From Paramecium octaurelia (lineage: Eukaryota > Ciliophora > Oligohymenophorea > Peniculida > Parameciidae), in assembly GCA_905182995.1 (NCBI GenBank), contig CAJJDP010000129.1:210002-274001 (forward strand): a stretch of 64,000 bases of DNA, written 5' to 3'. A program made the position numbers and the translations under genes. Shown here one piece after another: positions 47,766-60,968 of this stretch. The notes below the pieces were generated by a model, which was not told where the DNA came from, did no database searches, and was given only the letters and a program-made list of their open reading frames with translations. Each line of letters begins with the position of its first letter. The first letter of the stretch is position 1.

Positions 47766-47844
47766 AAAATAGTTTGAATTCAATTTCTTTATTTTAATGT
47801 TTTGTTTATCAGAAAGAAGCTTATACATTTATATGCAACTACAA

Positions 47845-48047
47845 TCATATTGAATCTCTTGGGTTACTTCTCTATTTTACTTTTTAAATTCAAGATTTTA
47901 TACCATTTTAATAATATAAATTCAGATTCTACAAGCATTATCCATAAATATTATGTCCAACTAGTGGTAATCTTATTTATTTCGTATTTCTGACTCTTTT
48001 CAATCCTAAAAACTTAAGAATTGCCTTTTTCAAGTTACATATGACAT
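47845..48047 (-). CDS. Very small hypothetical protein
   Basis: ATG 48047, a 26-nt intron right after the third codon (GTAACT...TTAAG), a second 24-nt intron near 47872-47895, TGA 47845-47847; about 51 residues, basic (FLGLKRVRNTKQIRLPLVGH). Support is two canonical introns that keep one frame open. The plus strand also has an open frame here. Tentative. Confidence 0.35.
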
Positions 48048-48232
48048 AGAAACATGCAACTTCCATTATCAGTTTTGTTTATATAAATAATGTATTTATA
48101 AGGTCAATATTTGCTTTCCTCAGCGTTTGAATTCTATATGGAATCAAGTAGTTAAGAGTGGGAGAAGATTAATTGATTAAGGAATAAAAGAAATTTTATT
48201 ATTCGTTTACATTCATATAAATTAATTATTAT

Positions 48233-48578
48233 ATGTCTAATTAACATACTTAATCATACAACTCCTCCATCATATATACACCAATTCCATTGAAGCTATC
48301 ATTGAGTGCCTCTAGTTCCAGTTGGTAAAGTTCAAATTCTAGCATGCTTGAAGAAAGTACTTAACAGCAAGCATCTTCATTAACAAATTCCCGAAGTCCA
48401 AGAAAATATTTGTATTTTGTAATGAATAAACACGTATAGACTTACAAAATTTGAATAAGAAAATCAAGAAAGACCTGAAAACCCTATGACAAGAGATGAG
48501 AAATTTAAAGAACTTCAAACCCTATTCTTAAATTTCGATCCTGAATCATATATTACAGAGGTTGAACTGTTCGATTGA
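48233..48578 (+). CDS. Small Ser-rich hypothetical protein
   Basis: ATG 48233, 28-nt intron at about 48412-48439, TGA 48576-48578, 105 residues. Serine-rich first half (KLSLSASSSSWQSSNSSMLE), then an acidic second half (ENQERPENPMTRDEKFKELQ ... NFDPESYITEVELFD). Clear frame continuity across the intron. No family recognised. Confidence 0.6.
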
Positions 48579-49064
48579 TCAAACAACCTTTTAATTGTGA
48601 CTAAAGTATACATAATAAAATATATAAACTCTAACAACAAAATCAAATGCTACTCTTATCTAGATAACAATATAATTAAATATATTCTCTAACTAATTCT
48701 TTATCAGTTAATTGAGATTGTGATCCATATAATATTGTAAAATAATCAAAATTATAATTAATTATATTTTTAGATTCCTTTTATATGGCTCTATATTTTA
48801 TTTTGACAATCCTCTTTATATTATTCTTTAAGAATATGATTACTAAATCATAAGTAAAATTCCAACTCTATATATAATTTAATAAAATAATGTGAATTAT
48901 TATTTAAGAAGATTATGTGAATAATTTCTATTTGATTATTAAAGCATTAATTACTAAGAATTTATGCCCTAAATATCTAGACAATAGATAAATAATAAGA
49001 TAAATCTTCTCATTTTATTAGAATCATTTCTTAGAAAATCCTATACCTATATATTATTTCAATC
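48579..49064. other. Intergenic region
   Basis: AT-rich spacer at the 3' sides of two convergent genes. Nothing recognised. Confidence 0.45.
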
Positions 49065-52000
49065 TCAAGCTTCTTCATCTGAATGTTCCTCCACAGTTTT
49101 CATTAGGTGAGAATCAAATTTCCTTTATACTTTAACTCCTGCTGATACTTTCTACCATTTCAATTTGAGAATTTATCTATTCCTTTCTAGGAGTTCTTAT
49201 TCATCTTTTTCAAATGTATTTATGTCATCCTTCCAACTTTAATATTATAATTTTAGTTCTTCAAAGCGTTCACATTATAGATTGCCATTCTTTATTTCTG
49301 TTAATATCCTTGCTAAATTATTTAAGACCTAATTGATAAATTAAAGATCGGCCACTCTTAAAATGTTTTATCTCAGCCTCACTAGTTCTCAAAAAATAAA
49401 CAATATAAATACTCTTAAAATTTATAGATTTTGATAATTAGGCTCTCATGTTGAATCCCATTAAATAACATTTAAATATCCTTAAATTATAGTTTATTGA
49501 ATTGGCAAAATTTTATAACTTAAGGAATTGATGTAATTGAAATTTGTTGCCTTTTTTTTTGTTGAATTCTAAATTATCTCCATTTCTTTAATAAATTTAT
49601 TCCATTTTTTCTTATTTTCTAGGCTTCTTAAAAGTAGCATTCCCATTTACTTAAACAAATTTAGTATATATCTTAAGAGTTTAGATTTTAGACATCCTAT
49701 TTAATTTATACAGTGAGTAACTTTTCTTCAAAATATTCTTTGATTAAAAATACACCCATTTTATTAATTAGCTCCTATTACAAATTTGGATTCTTTTTAT
49801 TGAGACACTAGTGTATTTTTATATAAAATGGATATCTAGAATCATTCGAATAGATTTAGCATAGTTTCTCTTTTATTTCAAAAGTGGGATTCAAAAAATC
49901 AACGTTAAGACAATCAAAAGTAAATTGGATTGATATTCATAATGCTCTGAATTACATGTTTCTATATAATATTTTAGTAATTCTATAACTTCTAAGATGA
50001 AATCAGTTTTAGATAATTTGAATAGAGGTTGATGAAGCTCCAATTTAGAAGATATGATGTTTTAAAACCTTTATGGAATACAGATCTAAGTTATTCCTTC
50101 TTGGGCCAAAAGTAACTTTATGCCTATTCTGATTAAATGATTTATCCATTCATCTAAATATATTTTATTGTCAAAATATTAATTATATGCAATAAAACAA
50201 TCGAATGAATCTTCAATAATATCATAATGCTGACACTCTAAGAATTCTAGATATTTTAAATAATACTCTGATTCTTCCTTTTCTTTCATACTTTATAATG
50301 TAAATATGGCAAATGGCATATTATCTTATAGGTGTAATAAATTTAAAGCTAAAATAAAAAAGCCATGTTTTTACTCTAAATCTTTTAATCCTTATTCGAA
50401 AAAGTATGCATTCATTTTTTAAATAATATCTAATTTACTTATCCATATTAAAGATTCTTAAATTTGTTTATAATAACCATTTATGAATAATTCTCAAATC
50501 ATCTGATTTAGTAAAATGTAAAATTGAAGTTTCATGGTCATCAATTGTATTTACAAGGCCCCTTTGACGAATTCCATAAACAACTTTTGAATAATAATCT
50601 ACTTAGTCCTTCTAAAACTATGTGAGATTTGGAAGTATATTCTCAAATTAATATTGCAGCCTTTATTTCAAGCCATAAATGATATTTTTTTATTTCTAGT
50701 TAATCTTATTTATGTTAAATAGTTGAAAATAATATAACTATTGGTTTGGAATTGCAAAAATATTACTTAAAAAGTTAACCTAAGACTTCAAGTGGTATTA
50801 AGATATATTCATAAGCTATATCTATAAAGATCATTTGATCATTAAAATTCTTTATCAGCTTAGATGTGATGTGAATAATACAAAATTAAGAATAATCAAT
50901 CATAGTATCTCCAGTTGGGAAAGAAAATTTGAATAAGAATTAAAGGGCTTCAATTATATTAGGTTTAAGATGAGCAAATTGCAATTGATTAATGCAGTAC
51001 TACTATTAATTAACTAAATCAATTAATAAGCAATAGGAATCTGTTTCTAACTTTAATATTCCTATAAAGCAAAACATACATAAGATAATAGATTCTATTT
51101 ATTTAAGCTTTTCTTAACTTGTTAGATTAACCTGATGTAGTTTTGAATTATTGAGCAATTTTAATATATTAGCTTTATTTAATTTTCTTTAGGATGCACA
51201 TTAAATAGTAATTTCGAACATTTCATCAATAATTATATTATTTTTAGATTGATTTGATAGGAAATGTTATTCTACTTAAATGAAGTATTAATTTTTTATT
51301 AATTAAAATTGTTCTTCATCCGTTAACAATTAGCTCACTCTAGATTACTTGATTTTTTGAATAATGATCACCCAATCTTAATAGTTATTAAAAGATTAAC
51401 ATAATTTAACAGCATTTTCATAGTTCAATTAATAAATTATAGTTCTCCAATACCCTAATCCGATCAGTGATTTATAGCATTCTATTCCAAAACTATTGTA
51501 ATAATGAAGTGTATCATCATATTTAAATTCTAAATAAATTGGGTTGATAAATTCTAAAATATTATTGAATGTCATTTAGGCTAAGATTGATTGATCTAAT
51601 AAATGTTTTCTTTATAAATTGATACCAATAATCCAATTTTAGAATTAAAATTTATTTTTATTAATAGGAGTATATTGGGACCCCAAGGAAATTAAATATC
51701 TACCTAAATGTTAGAACAATTAAAATTAATTGCAAACATAGATACAAAGTTTATAACTTTTACAATGCTCTAGGATATCCAAAACAAAATAAACAGATTT
51801 TAAGTCCAAGTTCTCTAAATCATTAAATAAAGTAATCGAATTGCCTATCTCCTTCTCTTCGGTTTTTTTAAATGACAGTAATGCACTTTAACTTTTTTAA
51901 TTTTCTAACAATAGTTTAAATTCATTTTAAAATTATTAAAATCTTTTGCACATATGTAGCATTACTTTATTTTGGATAAAAATGTTTTATCTAGATTTAA

Positions 52001-55000
52001 GAAGTGGAGTAGTTGTAGGTTAATTCATAAGTAAGACATGGGAAAATTTTGATTCCACACTTGAAGATGAAATAGATCTAATTAAAGATTTATTGTCAAC
52101 TTTCAGCCATTCATCATCTGGGTCATAAAAAGATAAGTGATCAAGTGATGTATCGAATACTACTTGAAATGATTGAGAATCATCATGAGGATTAATTATT
52201 CCCAGATCTTTTTCTTCATTATTATGTTCTTCAATTAAATTGTCATTAACATTAGAATTATAAACTGAAAAAGATTCAGATTAATTTCCAATAAGTTTTT
52301 CCTATTCGTATTGTAATAATTCTTGTTTTTCAATATCTTCTATTATCGATTTCAAATATTTTGGAATTATAATACTTAAGTACATTAATTTTTCTTCAGT
52401 CGTTAATTAGTCTTTGTTTAAGTTAACTTAATCCAAGGAGTCATTCCATAGTTTTTATTTATTGAAACACTCAATAGATCTTCTTATTTCTCCTAATTCT
52501 GAAAATAGTTGACCTGCAAGCTTATATTACCTCATGAAGTAAGCAGATTCAGCCATTTCAATTTTGCAATCTAATTATTGATATAATTGAAAGGCTTTCT
52601 AATAATTCTTTGCTGAAAAGTAACAGGAGGCTGCCCTTTTTATTAGATTTGTTTCTTCAAATAGCTATGCCGCTTGAATGAATTAATATATATTATTTTA
52701 ATTAAGAGTAGCCTACGTTGCTAAATGATAGGCCATGCATTTCTTTGCTAATTCTATTTCAGTAGCAAACATAAAACACTTATATGCTTGATCATAATTA
52801 GCATTCTATATCCTTACTTCTTCCAATTAGCTTTATTATCTATTGAAAATGGTAATACAAACTTTTATTCATAGTTTTACTATAATTGAGTATCATAAAT
52901 TATTTCTACTATCTCCAATTCTTCCCAAATCTTCTGAATATACTATCTATTTTATAACTATTAATCAAATATTATTAATTTTTTTTTTGGTCTGGTTACA
53001 GCCACATAGAGCTATTTTAATTCATATTATAGAGTAAGATTGGGCTTGCTATGATTTTTTTTAATGGCATCCTAATGTTATTTTCTATTACTTTTTATTT
53101 ATTTGAGGATTGTCAACTCCACCTCATACTAATTAATGTCCTTGCAACTTAAATATTTTACATTATGGGCTAGAAATAGAATAATTGATTATACGTTTAG
53201 TCTCCCATTCTTGTTTAGCCATCCTGACATTGACTATTTCTATATAGCGAAAAAGGCTCATGACATTTTCATCTTCATAAGTGTTGGTATAGGAGAAAAA
53301 GTTAAAAAGTATTACATCATCAAATTCTAATCCTTTTGCTTCATATATAGTTAAAATAATTGCATTCTATAATTCTATCGGAATTTTTTATTTGGAATCT
53401 TAATCTTTTACAATAATCACCAAATTGCTATTGAGTTCTACATTATTTTCATTATTTCTATATTATTGTAGTAAATAATTCAACAGATCCTTATTTTCGC
53501 AGCTCTAAATAATAGTTGGTTTTGGTCCTTATTAATCTGATTTCTCTTTCTGCAGGAAATCAATTTCACCATCAAACAATAATTCAAGAGCATTGACCAA
53601 AGTATTACCTAATTATAAAATTTAATTGCTAGATCTGAAATTCTGTGCTAATTTCATTAGTGAAATCTTATGTTACCCTTTCTAATCGGTTATACTTTTT
53701 TGTTTTCTTCCTCGAGACAACTCTATATATTAGAGAATGACATCCAAATACCTTTAAAAATATTTTAAGCATTGTCACCAGCTAAAAAGAGCTAAACATG
53801 AGTCATTCTATTGAGCAGTATTAACAAAGCCTTTGGAACACCTTATAGTTCATCAAGTATAATATAGTGCATATATTAAATAGTATCAAAACAATTAGCT
53901 TATTAGTGATTAATATTATTTATGAGATCAAGAATATCATAATAGTCAAATCTTTACTTTAATTTCTCATATATTAAGAATATTTTATATACCAAGCTTG
54001 GGCCTGGCTTTCTAAAATATCTATACCTTCTCAAATATTCCTATTCAATTAGATAATGATTAGGATATTTATATGAATTTTAATTCCCTTTTATTATTGT
54101 GATGATCTCTGACCAAATTATTATAGGGTCTAGCTAATCAAGGGATTCTTTTTCATTTAGGACAATTTCTTACAAGATTTTGGGCCAGACAAACTCCTTA
54201 AAAATTGCCAAAGTAACTTCCTTTAATTTATTGTGGTACATTATTTCCTTGGAGTCAAGATCATGAACTTCTTAATCTAACTTCTCCGAATTGTTATTAG
54301 TGACATTTTAATTCATAGATAGGACTCCAAAATATTCATTATGCCATTAAGCTGATCTATGTATCTTATCCTTATTTTTAAAAAAAGAGTTATGTAGCGA
54401 AGAATCAATAAGAAATAATAATTTTCTAATAGTAAGAAAGGCAGGAAACTTTTTAATATCTGAAATAGTTTAAAACTATCCCATCTCTTTTTCATATTGA
54501 TCAACATCTTCTTCATTTTCATGTTCATTTTCATTTTCAATCTCAAATTATCCCTCATTTTAATCTTACTCTCCTAACATATCTAGGATCTGCACTGTGC
54601 TATTGTTCAAGTTATCTGATATCTATTCTAAAATCCTTTAAACTTGGTTCTTTTGTCTTAAATTCTCTTAAACATTTTTAACCATGTTTTCATATTTCTA
54701 TTTAATTTATTAAGCTAATAAAGGGCTTGATGTTAAAAATAACGTCCTCAATTAAATTCCAGTTTAGAGTTCTTTATTATATTATAGATGAATTTTAGAG
54801 GATTCTTTAAAGAGGTTTAGATTCTACCTCAACATAAATATTGCATCGGTGATAAATAATTTCAACAATGAGATAATAGTTTTTCCAGTTCCACTTCTGC
54901 CCATTAAAATTATATCACCTTCTTCAGAAATATCTTTATATTATTCCTTATTTAACTAAAAATTATCGCTTTTAATATTTCTCAATAACTTCCGATATTA

Positions 55001-56131
55001 TTCAAAATTAGGAGTAAATATGTATTTTTTCAATAGATACTATTATGATTCCAATTCATTCTACATTTAAATTCGATTTTCATAATTAATGATATCAGTT
55101 TTTTTAATCCATCTTTGATATTTCTAGGAAAATTCAAATTAATCTGGTTAAAAGTTTTAATTTTATATTTTCTGGGTGTAACATAACTTTTATTGACATT
55201 CCTTTCTTCGATTTTTTATAATATAGTAAATTAATATTCTAATTAAACTTAAGAAATAAATCCTGATGAAGAAAAGGATCTTCATCTAATTCTCTTAAAT
55301 ATTGCATAATGTATTTATCACCGTCACCATATGAATAACATATAAACACAATAGTATCAGCATATTATAAAGTAGAAAGTTGATTCTATGAATTTAGAGT
55401 AAATATTTATTTTGGAATTATTTGTACAGCAATATTTTCTTTTTTGTTAAATTAATTATAGACATCATAAATTGTTTGACTTAAATTTGATTAAAATTCC
55501 ATCTTTATAAACCTATACATATAATAATGAGATGACTCAAAATCATTAGGGTAAGATTGTTTTGGTCGAAATTCAAAATGTCCTCTTAAAATCAATTTCA
55601 TCATATATAATATTTATGGTAGTTTTTAGGCTAAGAATCTATGTTTAGTAAGTTACTCTTGGAAGGTTGCTATAAGATTTTAATGGTAAAGTACTAGTCA
55701 TTGAAAATTCCCAAATCCTCTCAGGAAATAATAAGTTTATATCGAATTTGGTTAAGATGTCTCTAAATGAACTATTTGGTATAGATACTAATGGCAATTT
55801 GTTTGCATGCTGGTTTCTTGTTTATGAACTAACATAATATTCCAAAAACTGTGGTATAAATTCTGTTATGAAATTTTATGAATCTAAATCACAAAATGTC
55901 GCAGCTAAACCTTTAAGTCTTTATTCCTCTTTTTTATACTCATCCTTCTGTTCTTTTGCATTTTTCACTATCATTTTAATTGATTAAAATTCCTTAATTA
56001 ATAATATATCACACATCTTTTTAAATATTTACGGGAATGCATTTTCTGATAAATTTGATTTAAGTTGAAATATTTAATTTAAATTGATTGAATTCTACAT
56101 TTAAAAAGTGTTCTGTCAGTAATTTCATCAT
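49065..56131 (-). CDS. UvrD/TRANK1-like superfamily 1 helicase, very large
   Basis: Minus strand, ATG at about 56131, TGA 49065-49067, about 2,200-2,300 residues with multiple small introns. Walker A is GDIILMGRSGTGKTIISLL (about 54880-54935). The Walker B/DExQ box is HYIILDELQGVPKALL and motif III is LFLAGDNAQNIFKG (53760-53870). The late UvrD motif AIILTIYEAKGLEFDDV (about 53310-53360) is present too. The last 4 kb (53.1 to 49.1 kb) encodes a helical TPR-like region without other motifs. Order and motifs match the TRANK1-type eukaryotic SF1 helicases. Probably acts on RNA or DNA; substrate unknown. I did not resolve every exon, so splitting into two genes is possible. Confidence 0.7.
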
Positions 56132-56223
56132 AAATTATTGAAAGATTATAACATTTAAATATATAATTAATATTTAAACAAAATCATGTTGAGTTTAAAA
56201 AAACTAAATATCATAAATTAAAG

Positions 56224-58005
56224 ATGACATAAAATCAATTATTTTTTCAAGAAAAAGATTGCAAAAGATTAAATAAGATGGTCGAATAGAGTGACCTTTA
56301 CTTTTTATTGTTAATTTATATCTAAATTATTCAATGAATAGGAATTGAAGACTAAATTTGAAGATACTCAAGCAAGTGAAGTATTTTAAGTGTTAATTAT
56401 TCGATCTTAGTAGATTAATTAAGGAATACCATATAGCACTAATGAATTTTTAATATTTCATATTAATTGTCTATTTTATTATTTGTAAATTGATAATATA
56501 AATTATTATTTTATAAATTCTATCTGACTGAAGAGTAAGAAATTGAATATTGAAATCCATATTTTGAAGGCCTTTGCGGTAAGATTTTTTAATGAATCAG
56601 ATCTAAATCTGTTTATGAAGAGAGTCTTCTCATTTATAATAATTTTTTTAGTAAAGTTTGAAAATAGAATATCCCAATTTAGCTATTTTATCTTTAATTT
56701 ATGGGTTCATGCTAATGAATTATAAAGGCATTATTTAAGTTGTTATTTATGAAAATGAGATAAATACATATTTATAAATTAATTTTTAATATTCATAGAC
56801 AGATGAATTACAAAGTATTTCTATATTTTTGATAGAAGGGATATAGTAAAATTACTATTAGAGCTGGGTATGAAAAAAAACCATGCAAAAATCCTTAGGA
56901 ACAAAACTCAACCTCATTTTAGTTTGAGAAAGTAATTCCAATTCTCGGAGATGATCACAGTATTTTATTTTAGAATATTTAGAATATAGAATACGGGGTT
57001 CAGAAGGCAACGGCAATAATTATGTATGTATACCTTTTGGAGATATTCCGCGTAGAGATTTATTCGAGCTTGATTCTTCTTGGTTGTTGATACCCAAAAG
57101 CATTTCGGAATTCTAAAATTTATACCATTAAGTTCTAAGGAGCTGTGATATTCAATAGCACATAATTTCTAAAATTGGAGAATTTTTAATTATTGATAAA
57201 TAGAAATTGAAGCTCAAAGATATTTCTGGTAGACAAGGATATCCAACTTTAATAAACATATCAAGAAAATGTGAAAATCAAGAGCTAATCAAAAGCAATG
57301 TATTTGTTATTGGCAGGACATCGAAATTAAAAGTATAATAAAATAATCAACTTTTTGGAGAGTTTTTGGATAGCCCTCAGTTATTTGATATTACAAAAAA
57401 GGCCATAGTGTTAGGGTTGGATTCTGGTATGGATGAACTATTTAAATAATCTTTTAAGGGGAAAATAGCACAGCGACCATTCTATTAGACTTTGAATTCA
57501 ATAAAATTGAAGAAAGTAAGTATTGATGTATATTTTTAAGGAATTCGATGAATATTATTCTAAATCTTGTATATATATAAAAATAGATTAGGATCAAAGT
57601 TATTTGCTGGTTGAAAACTCAAAAAGAAATCCCTCATTTGAAAAAAATAGTGCATAATTATATAGTAGGCGTGGTCAATCATTACCAGTTTAATTATCGA
57701 GGAATGCATTATCAATTAACAAGTCTAGAGGGTCTTTATGTTTTTTTACTATTGGAAGAAATTTACTATCTGATATAGTATTAAAATCTCAGTAAGTTTC
57801 TGATTATCATGGTACGATAGTGTACCTTTAGAAAATAAAGAAATGGATAATTGTTGATGGGTAATGCAATAATTTTCGGTCTACTCAATGGAATACTAGT
57901 GAAAATGGAACATGGTTGGAAATGGCGCAAAATAAAGACTACTATTTGGATAACGAATAAATAATAAAGGTTAATGATATTGAAATTACGATGCATTGGG
58001 ATTGA
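56224..58005 (+). CDS. FHA-domain protein
   Basis: TGA 58003-58005; ATG 56224 is the likely start but the first 700 bp needs several unresolved introns. The C-terminal FHA domain is clear: TIGRNLLSDIVLKSQQVSDY, HGTIVYLQKIKKWIIVDGQ, then NGTWLEM and a YYLDNEQIIKVNDIEI strand. It has the GR, S, H and NGT positions that bind phosphothreonine. A second FHA-like segment upstream starts FVIGRTSKLKVQQ. The end of this gene is repeated after the N at 59204. Likely a phospho-dependent adaptor. Confidence 0.7.
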
Positions 58006-58060
58006 CTATGAAATAAATGATATTCGTAGTGAAATATATATATAATTAATTTCTTTTATA

Positions 58061-58638
58061 ATGGGACTTTTGAAAATTATCAAAAAGACAAAGGAGAGAG
58101 AAAAGGAGATGAGACTATTAATTTTGGGATTAGATAATGCAGGAAAGACAACAATACTCAAAAAATTCAACGGTGAAGACATTTCTCAAATATCACCTAC
58201 TTTGGGTTTCAATATCAAAACACTTTCATATAATGGTTATAAGCTTAATTGTTGGGGTAACACATTTTAATTATGCTAGATGTTGGTGGATAATAGACAA
58301 TAAGATCATATTGGAAGAATTATTTTGAACAGACAGATGGATTAATATGGGTGGTAGATTCTACTGATAAGGCTCGTTTAGATGATTGCAAAAAGGAATT
58401 ATAAAATTTGTTGAAATAAGAGAAATTGATAGGAGCTACTTTATTGATTTTTTGCAATAAATAGGATGTGCCTAAGTCTTTAAGTCTTCAATAAATAAGA
58501 GAGTATTTGGAATTAGATCTAATACAAACAAGACATTGGGGGATTATTGCATGTTCAGCAGTCACTGGGGATGGATTGTTGGAAGGAATCGATTGGATAG
58601 TGACAGACATTTCAAGCAGGATTTTCATGATGAGTTGA
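58061..58638 (+). CDS. ARF-like small GTPase, ARL2-like (copy A)
   Basis: ATG 58061, 23-nt intron at about 58256-58278 (between the W and D of the WDVGG switch), TGA 58636-58638, 184 residues. G1 is [15 protein letters not shown], switch 1 [11 protein letters not shown]3 WDVGGQQTIRSYW, and the NKxD motif is CNKQDVP. The ACSAVTGDG loop (G5-like SA) is present. N-terminal Met-Gly-Leu-Leu and [19 protein letters not shown] match ARL2, a regulator of tubulin folding and of lipidated-cargo release. All nucleotide-binding motifs are intact. Confidence 0.93.
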
Positions 58639-58651
58639 TAAAATAATAATT

Positions 58652-59203
58652 ATGATTATTGTATTGCTAATATTACTATTTGATGTTAAGGCAGATTGGT
58701 ACCATAGCACTTTGGCATTCACATTGACAGCGAATAACCTTCAATAACACTTGGGAAAGTAGAAACACGTAAGTATTTAACGAAACAGGTTGTATTAGAT
58801 TTCTTTACTCCCTGGTGTATATATTGTCAACATATGGCAGGAGAATTCAATTAGGTGTTTGAACACTATAAGGCAACAAGGCCAGATATCTTGATTGCTA
58901 AGATGAATTGTGATGAGTAACAAAATAGGCATATCTGTCATCGTTTTGGAGTGCATTCATTTCCAACAATTTTATACTTTCCTCCTGGATAGGATAGACC
59001 GACTTCATAGTTTCAGAATCACAGGAGGTTTGAATTCTTCGTTTAATGGATTGATTCGTTGGCAGAGTCTGGATAATAAAAATTGGAGAAGATGTTAAAG
59101 GAGCAGGAATAATAAGAATAACGATTAAAAGAGATGATGGAATTAGAGAGATTGAAGAAAATTGAATTCGAAGAGCAAGATACAAAAAAGGAAGAAGAAA
59201 TAC
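58652..59203 (+). pseudogene. Thioredoxin-like gene, 3'-truncated by the N (copy A)
   Basis: Same as the gene at 60029-60846 but cut off at the N after the coiled-coil start. It is the incomplete end of a contig rather than a biological pseudogene, if the duplication is an assembly artefact. Confidence 0.7.
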
Positions 59204-59204
59204 N

Positions 59205-59382
59205 TTAGAAAATAAAGAAATGGATAATTGTTGATGGGTAATGCAATAATTTTCGGTCTACTCAATGGAATACTAGTGAAAATGGAACATGGTTGGAAAT
59301 GGCGCAAAATAAAGACTACTATTTGGATAACGAATAAATAATAAAGGTTAATGATATTGAAATTACGATGCATTGGGATTGA
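59205..59382 (+). pseudogene. 3' fragment of the FHA-domain gene (copy B)
   Basis: Encodes only the last 58 residues of the FHA domain (from QKIKKWIIVDG to the TGA at 59380-59382). No start of its own; explained by the repeat. Confidence 0.75.
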
Positions 59383-59437
59383 CTATGAAATAAATGATAT
59401 TCGTAGTGAAATATATATATAATTAATTTCTTTTATA

Positions 59438-60015
59438 ATGGGACTTTTGAAAATTATCAAAAAGACAAAGGAGAGAGAAAAGGAGATGAGACTATTAATT
59501 TTGGGATTAGATAATGCAGGAAAGACAACAATACTCAAAAAATTCAACGGTGAAGACATTTCTCAAATATCACCTACTTTGGGTTTCAATATCAAAACAC
59601 TTTCATATAATGGTTATAAGCTTAATTGTTGGGGTAACACATTTTAATTATGCTAGATGTTGGTGGATAATAGACAATAAGATCATATTGGAAGAATTAT
59701 TTTGAACAGACAGATGGATTAATATGGGTGGTAGATTCTACTGATAAGGCTCGTTTAGATGATTGCAAAAAGGAATTATAAAATTTGTTGAAATAAGAGA
59801 AATTGATAGGAGCTACTTTATTGATTTTTTGCAATAAATAGGATGTGCCTAAGTCTTTAAGTCTTCAATAAATAAGAGAGTATTTGGAATTAGATCTAAT
59901 ACAAACAAGACATTGGGGGATTATTGCATGTTCAGCAGTCACTGGGGATGGATTGTTGGAAGGAATCGATTGGATAGTGACAGACATTTCAAGCAGGATT
60001 TTCATGATGAGTTGA
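59438..60015 (+). CDS. ARF-like small GTPase, ARL2-like (copy B)
   Basis: Identical gene to 58061-58638, offset by 1,377 bp, with the same 23-nt intron and the same motifs. If the repeat is an assembly artefact there is one ARL2-like gene here, not two. Confidence 0.85.
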
Positions 60016-60028
60016 TAAAATAATAATT

Positions 60029-60846
60029 ATGATTATTGTATTGCTAATATTACTATTTGATGTTAAGGCAGATTGGTACCATAGCACTTTGGCATTCACA
60101 TTGACAGCGAATAACCTTCAATAACACTTGGGAAAGTAGAAACACGTAAGTATTTAACGAAACAGGTTGTATTAGATTTCTTTACTCCCTGGTGTATATA
60201 TTGTCAACATATGGCAGGAGAATTCAATTAGGTGTTTGAACACTATAAGGCAACAAGGCCAGATATCTTGATTGCTAAGATGAATTGTGATGAGTAACAA
60301 AATAGGCATATCTGTCATCGTTTTGGAGTGCATTCATTTCCAACAATTTTATACTTTCCTCCTGGATAGGATAGACCGACTTCATAGTTTCAGAATCACA
60401 GGAGGTTTGAATTCTTCGTTTAATGGATTGATTCGTTGGCAGAGTCTGGATAATAAAAATTGGAGAAGATGTTAAAGGAGCAGGAATAATAAGAATAACG
60501 ATTAAAAGAGATGATGGAATTAGAGAGATTGAAGAAAATTGAATTCGAAGAGCAAGATACAAAAAAGGAAGAAGAAATACAGATATCAAAATCTATTTAA
60601 TTGTAAATTGCAGAAGCCAATACTTTTATTGAGACAATCAAAGGGGTGGAAAAGGAAATCTAGACTTTACAATAGAAAACTGCTGAATTGAGCATCAAAT
60701 TGGGCGAGATGAGAAAAATGTCGAGAGTGAATGTAAATCATGCTTTGGTGTTTGGGATCATAGGCTTATTTATTGGAGTAGTGATGACCTCTTGTGTGTG
60801 TTTATTTCAAAAGACAAATCATGTTTATGCAGAAAAAGGAGTTTGA
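60029..60846 (+). CDS. Thioredoxin-like protein with coiled coil and C-terminal TM
   Basis: ATG 60029, 20-nt intron at about 60147-60166, TGA 60844-60846, 265 residues. Signal peptide IIVLLILLFDVKA, then a thioredoxin fold with VVLDFFTPWCIYCQHM (redox WCxxC), CDEQQNRHICHRFGVHSFPT (cis-proline region) and LYFPPG. It continues with a long E/K/Q coiled coil (KEMMELERLKKIEFEEQ), then a TM helix (ALVFGIIGLFIGVVMTSCVC). The catalytic domain would lie in the ER lumen, with the coiled coil on the same side before the TM. A PDI-type oxidoreductase; client unknown. Confidence 0.88.
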
Positions 60847-60968
60847 TATTTTAGGTCATCATTTATTAAAATATTCATTTTAGCTTAATGTAATTAGAGT
60901 AGTTAATTTAATTTTGTTTTTATAATAAATATTATAAAATTTGTATAATTTATATTATTTATAATTTC

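Larger units (their letters stand above)
57828..59203. repeat. Direct repeat 2, copy A (1,376 bp), abutting an N
   Basis: Starts ttagaaaataaagaaatgg and ends gaagaagaaatac just before the N at 59204. Copy B at 59205-60580 has the same length and, by eye, the same sequence. It covers the FHA gene end, the whole ARL2-like gene and most of the thioredoxin-like gene. Confidence 0.92.
59205..60580. repeat. Direct repeat 2, copy B (1,376 bp)
   Basis: Second copy beginning directly after the N; identical in length to copy A. Sequence continues uniquely from 60581 into the rest of the thioredoxin-like gene. Confidence 0.92.
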
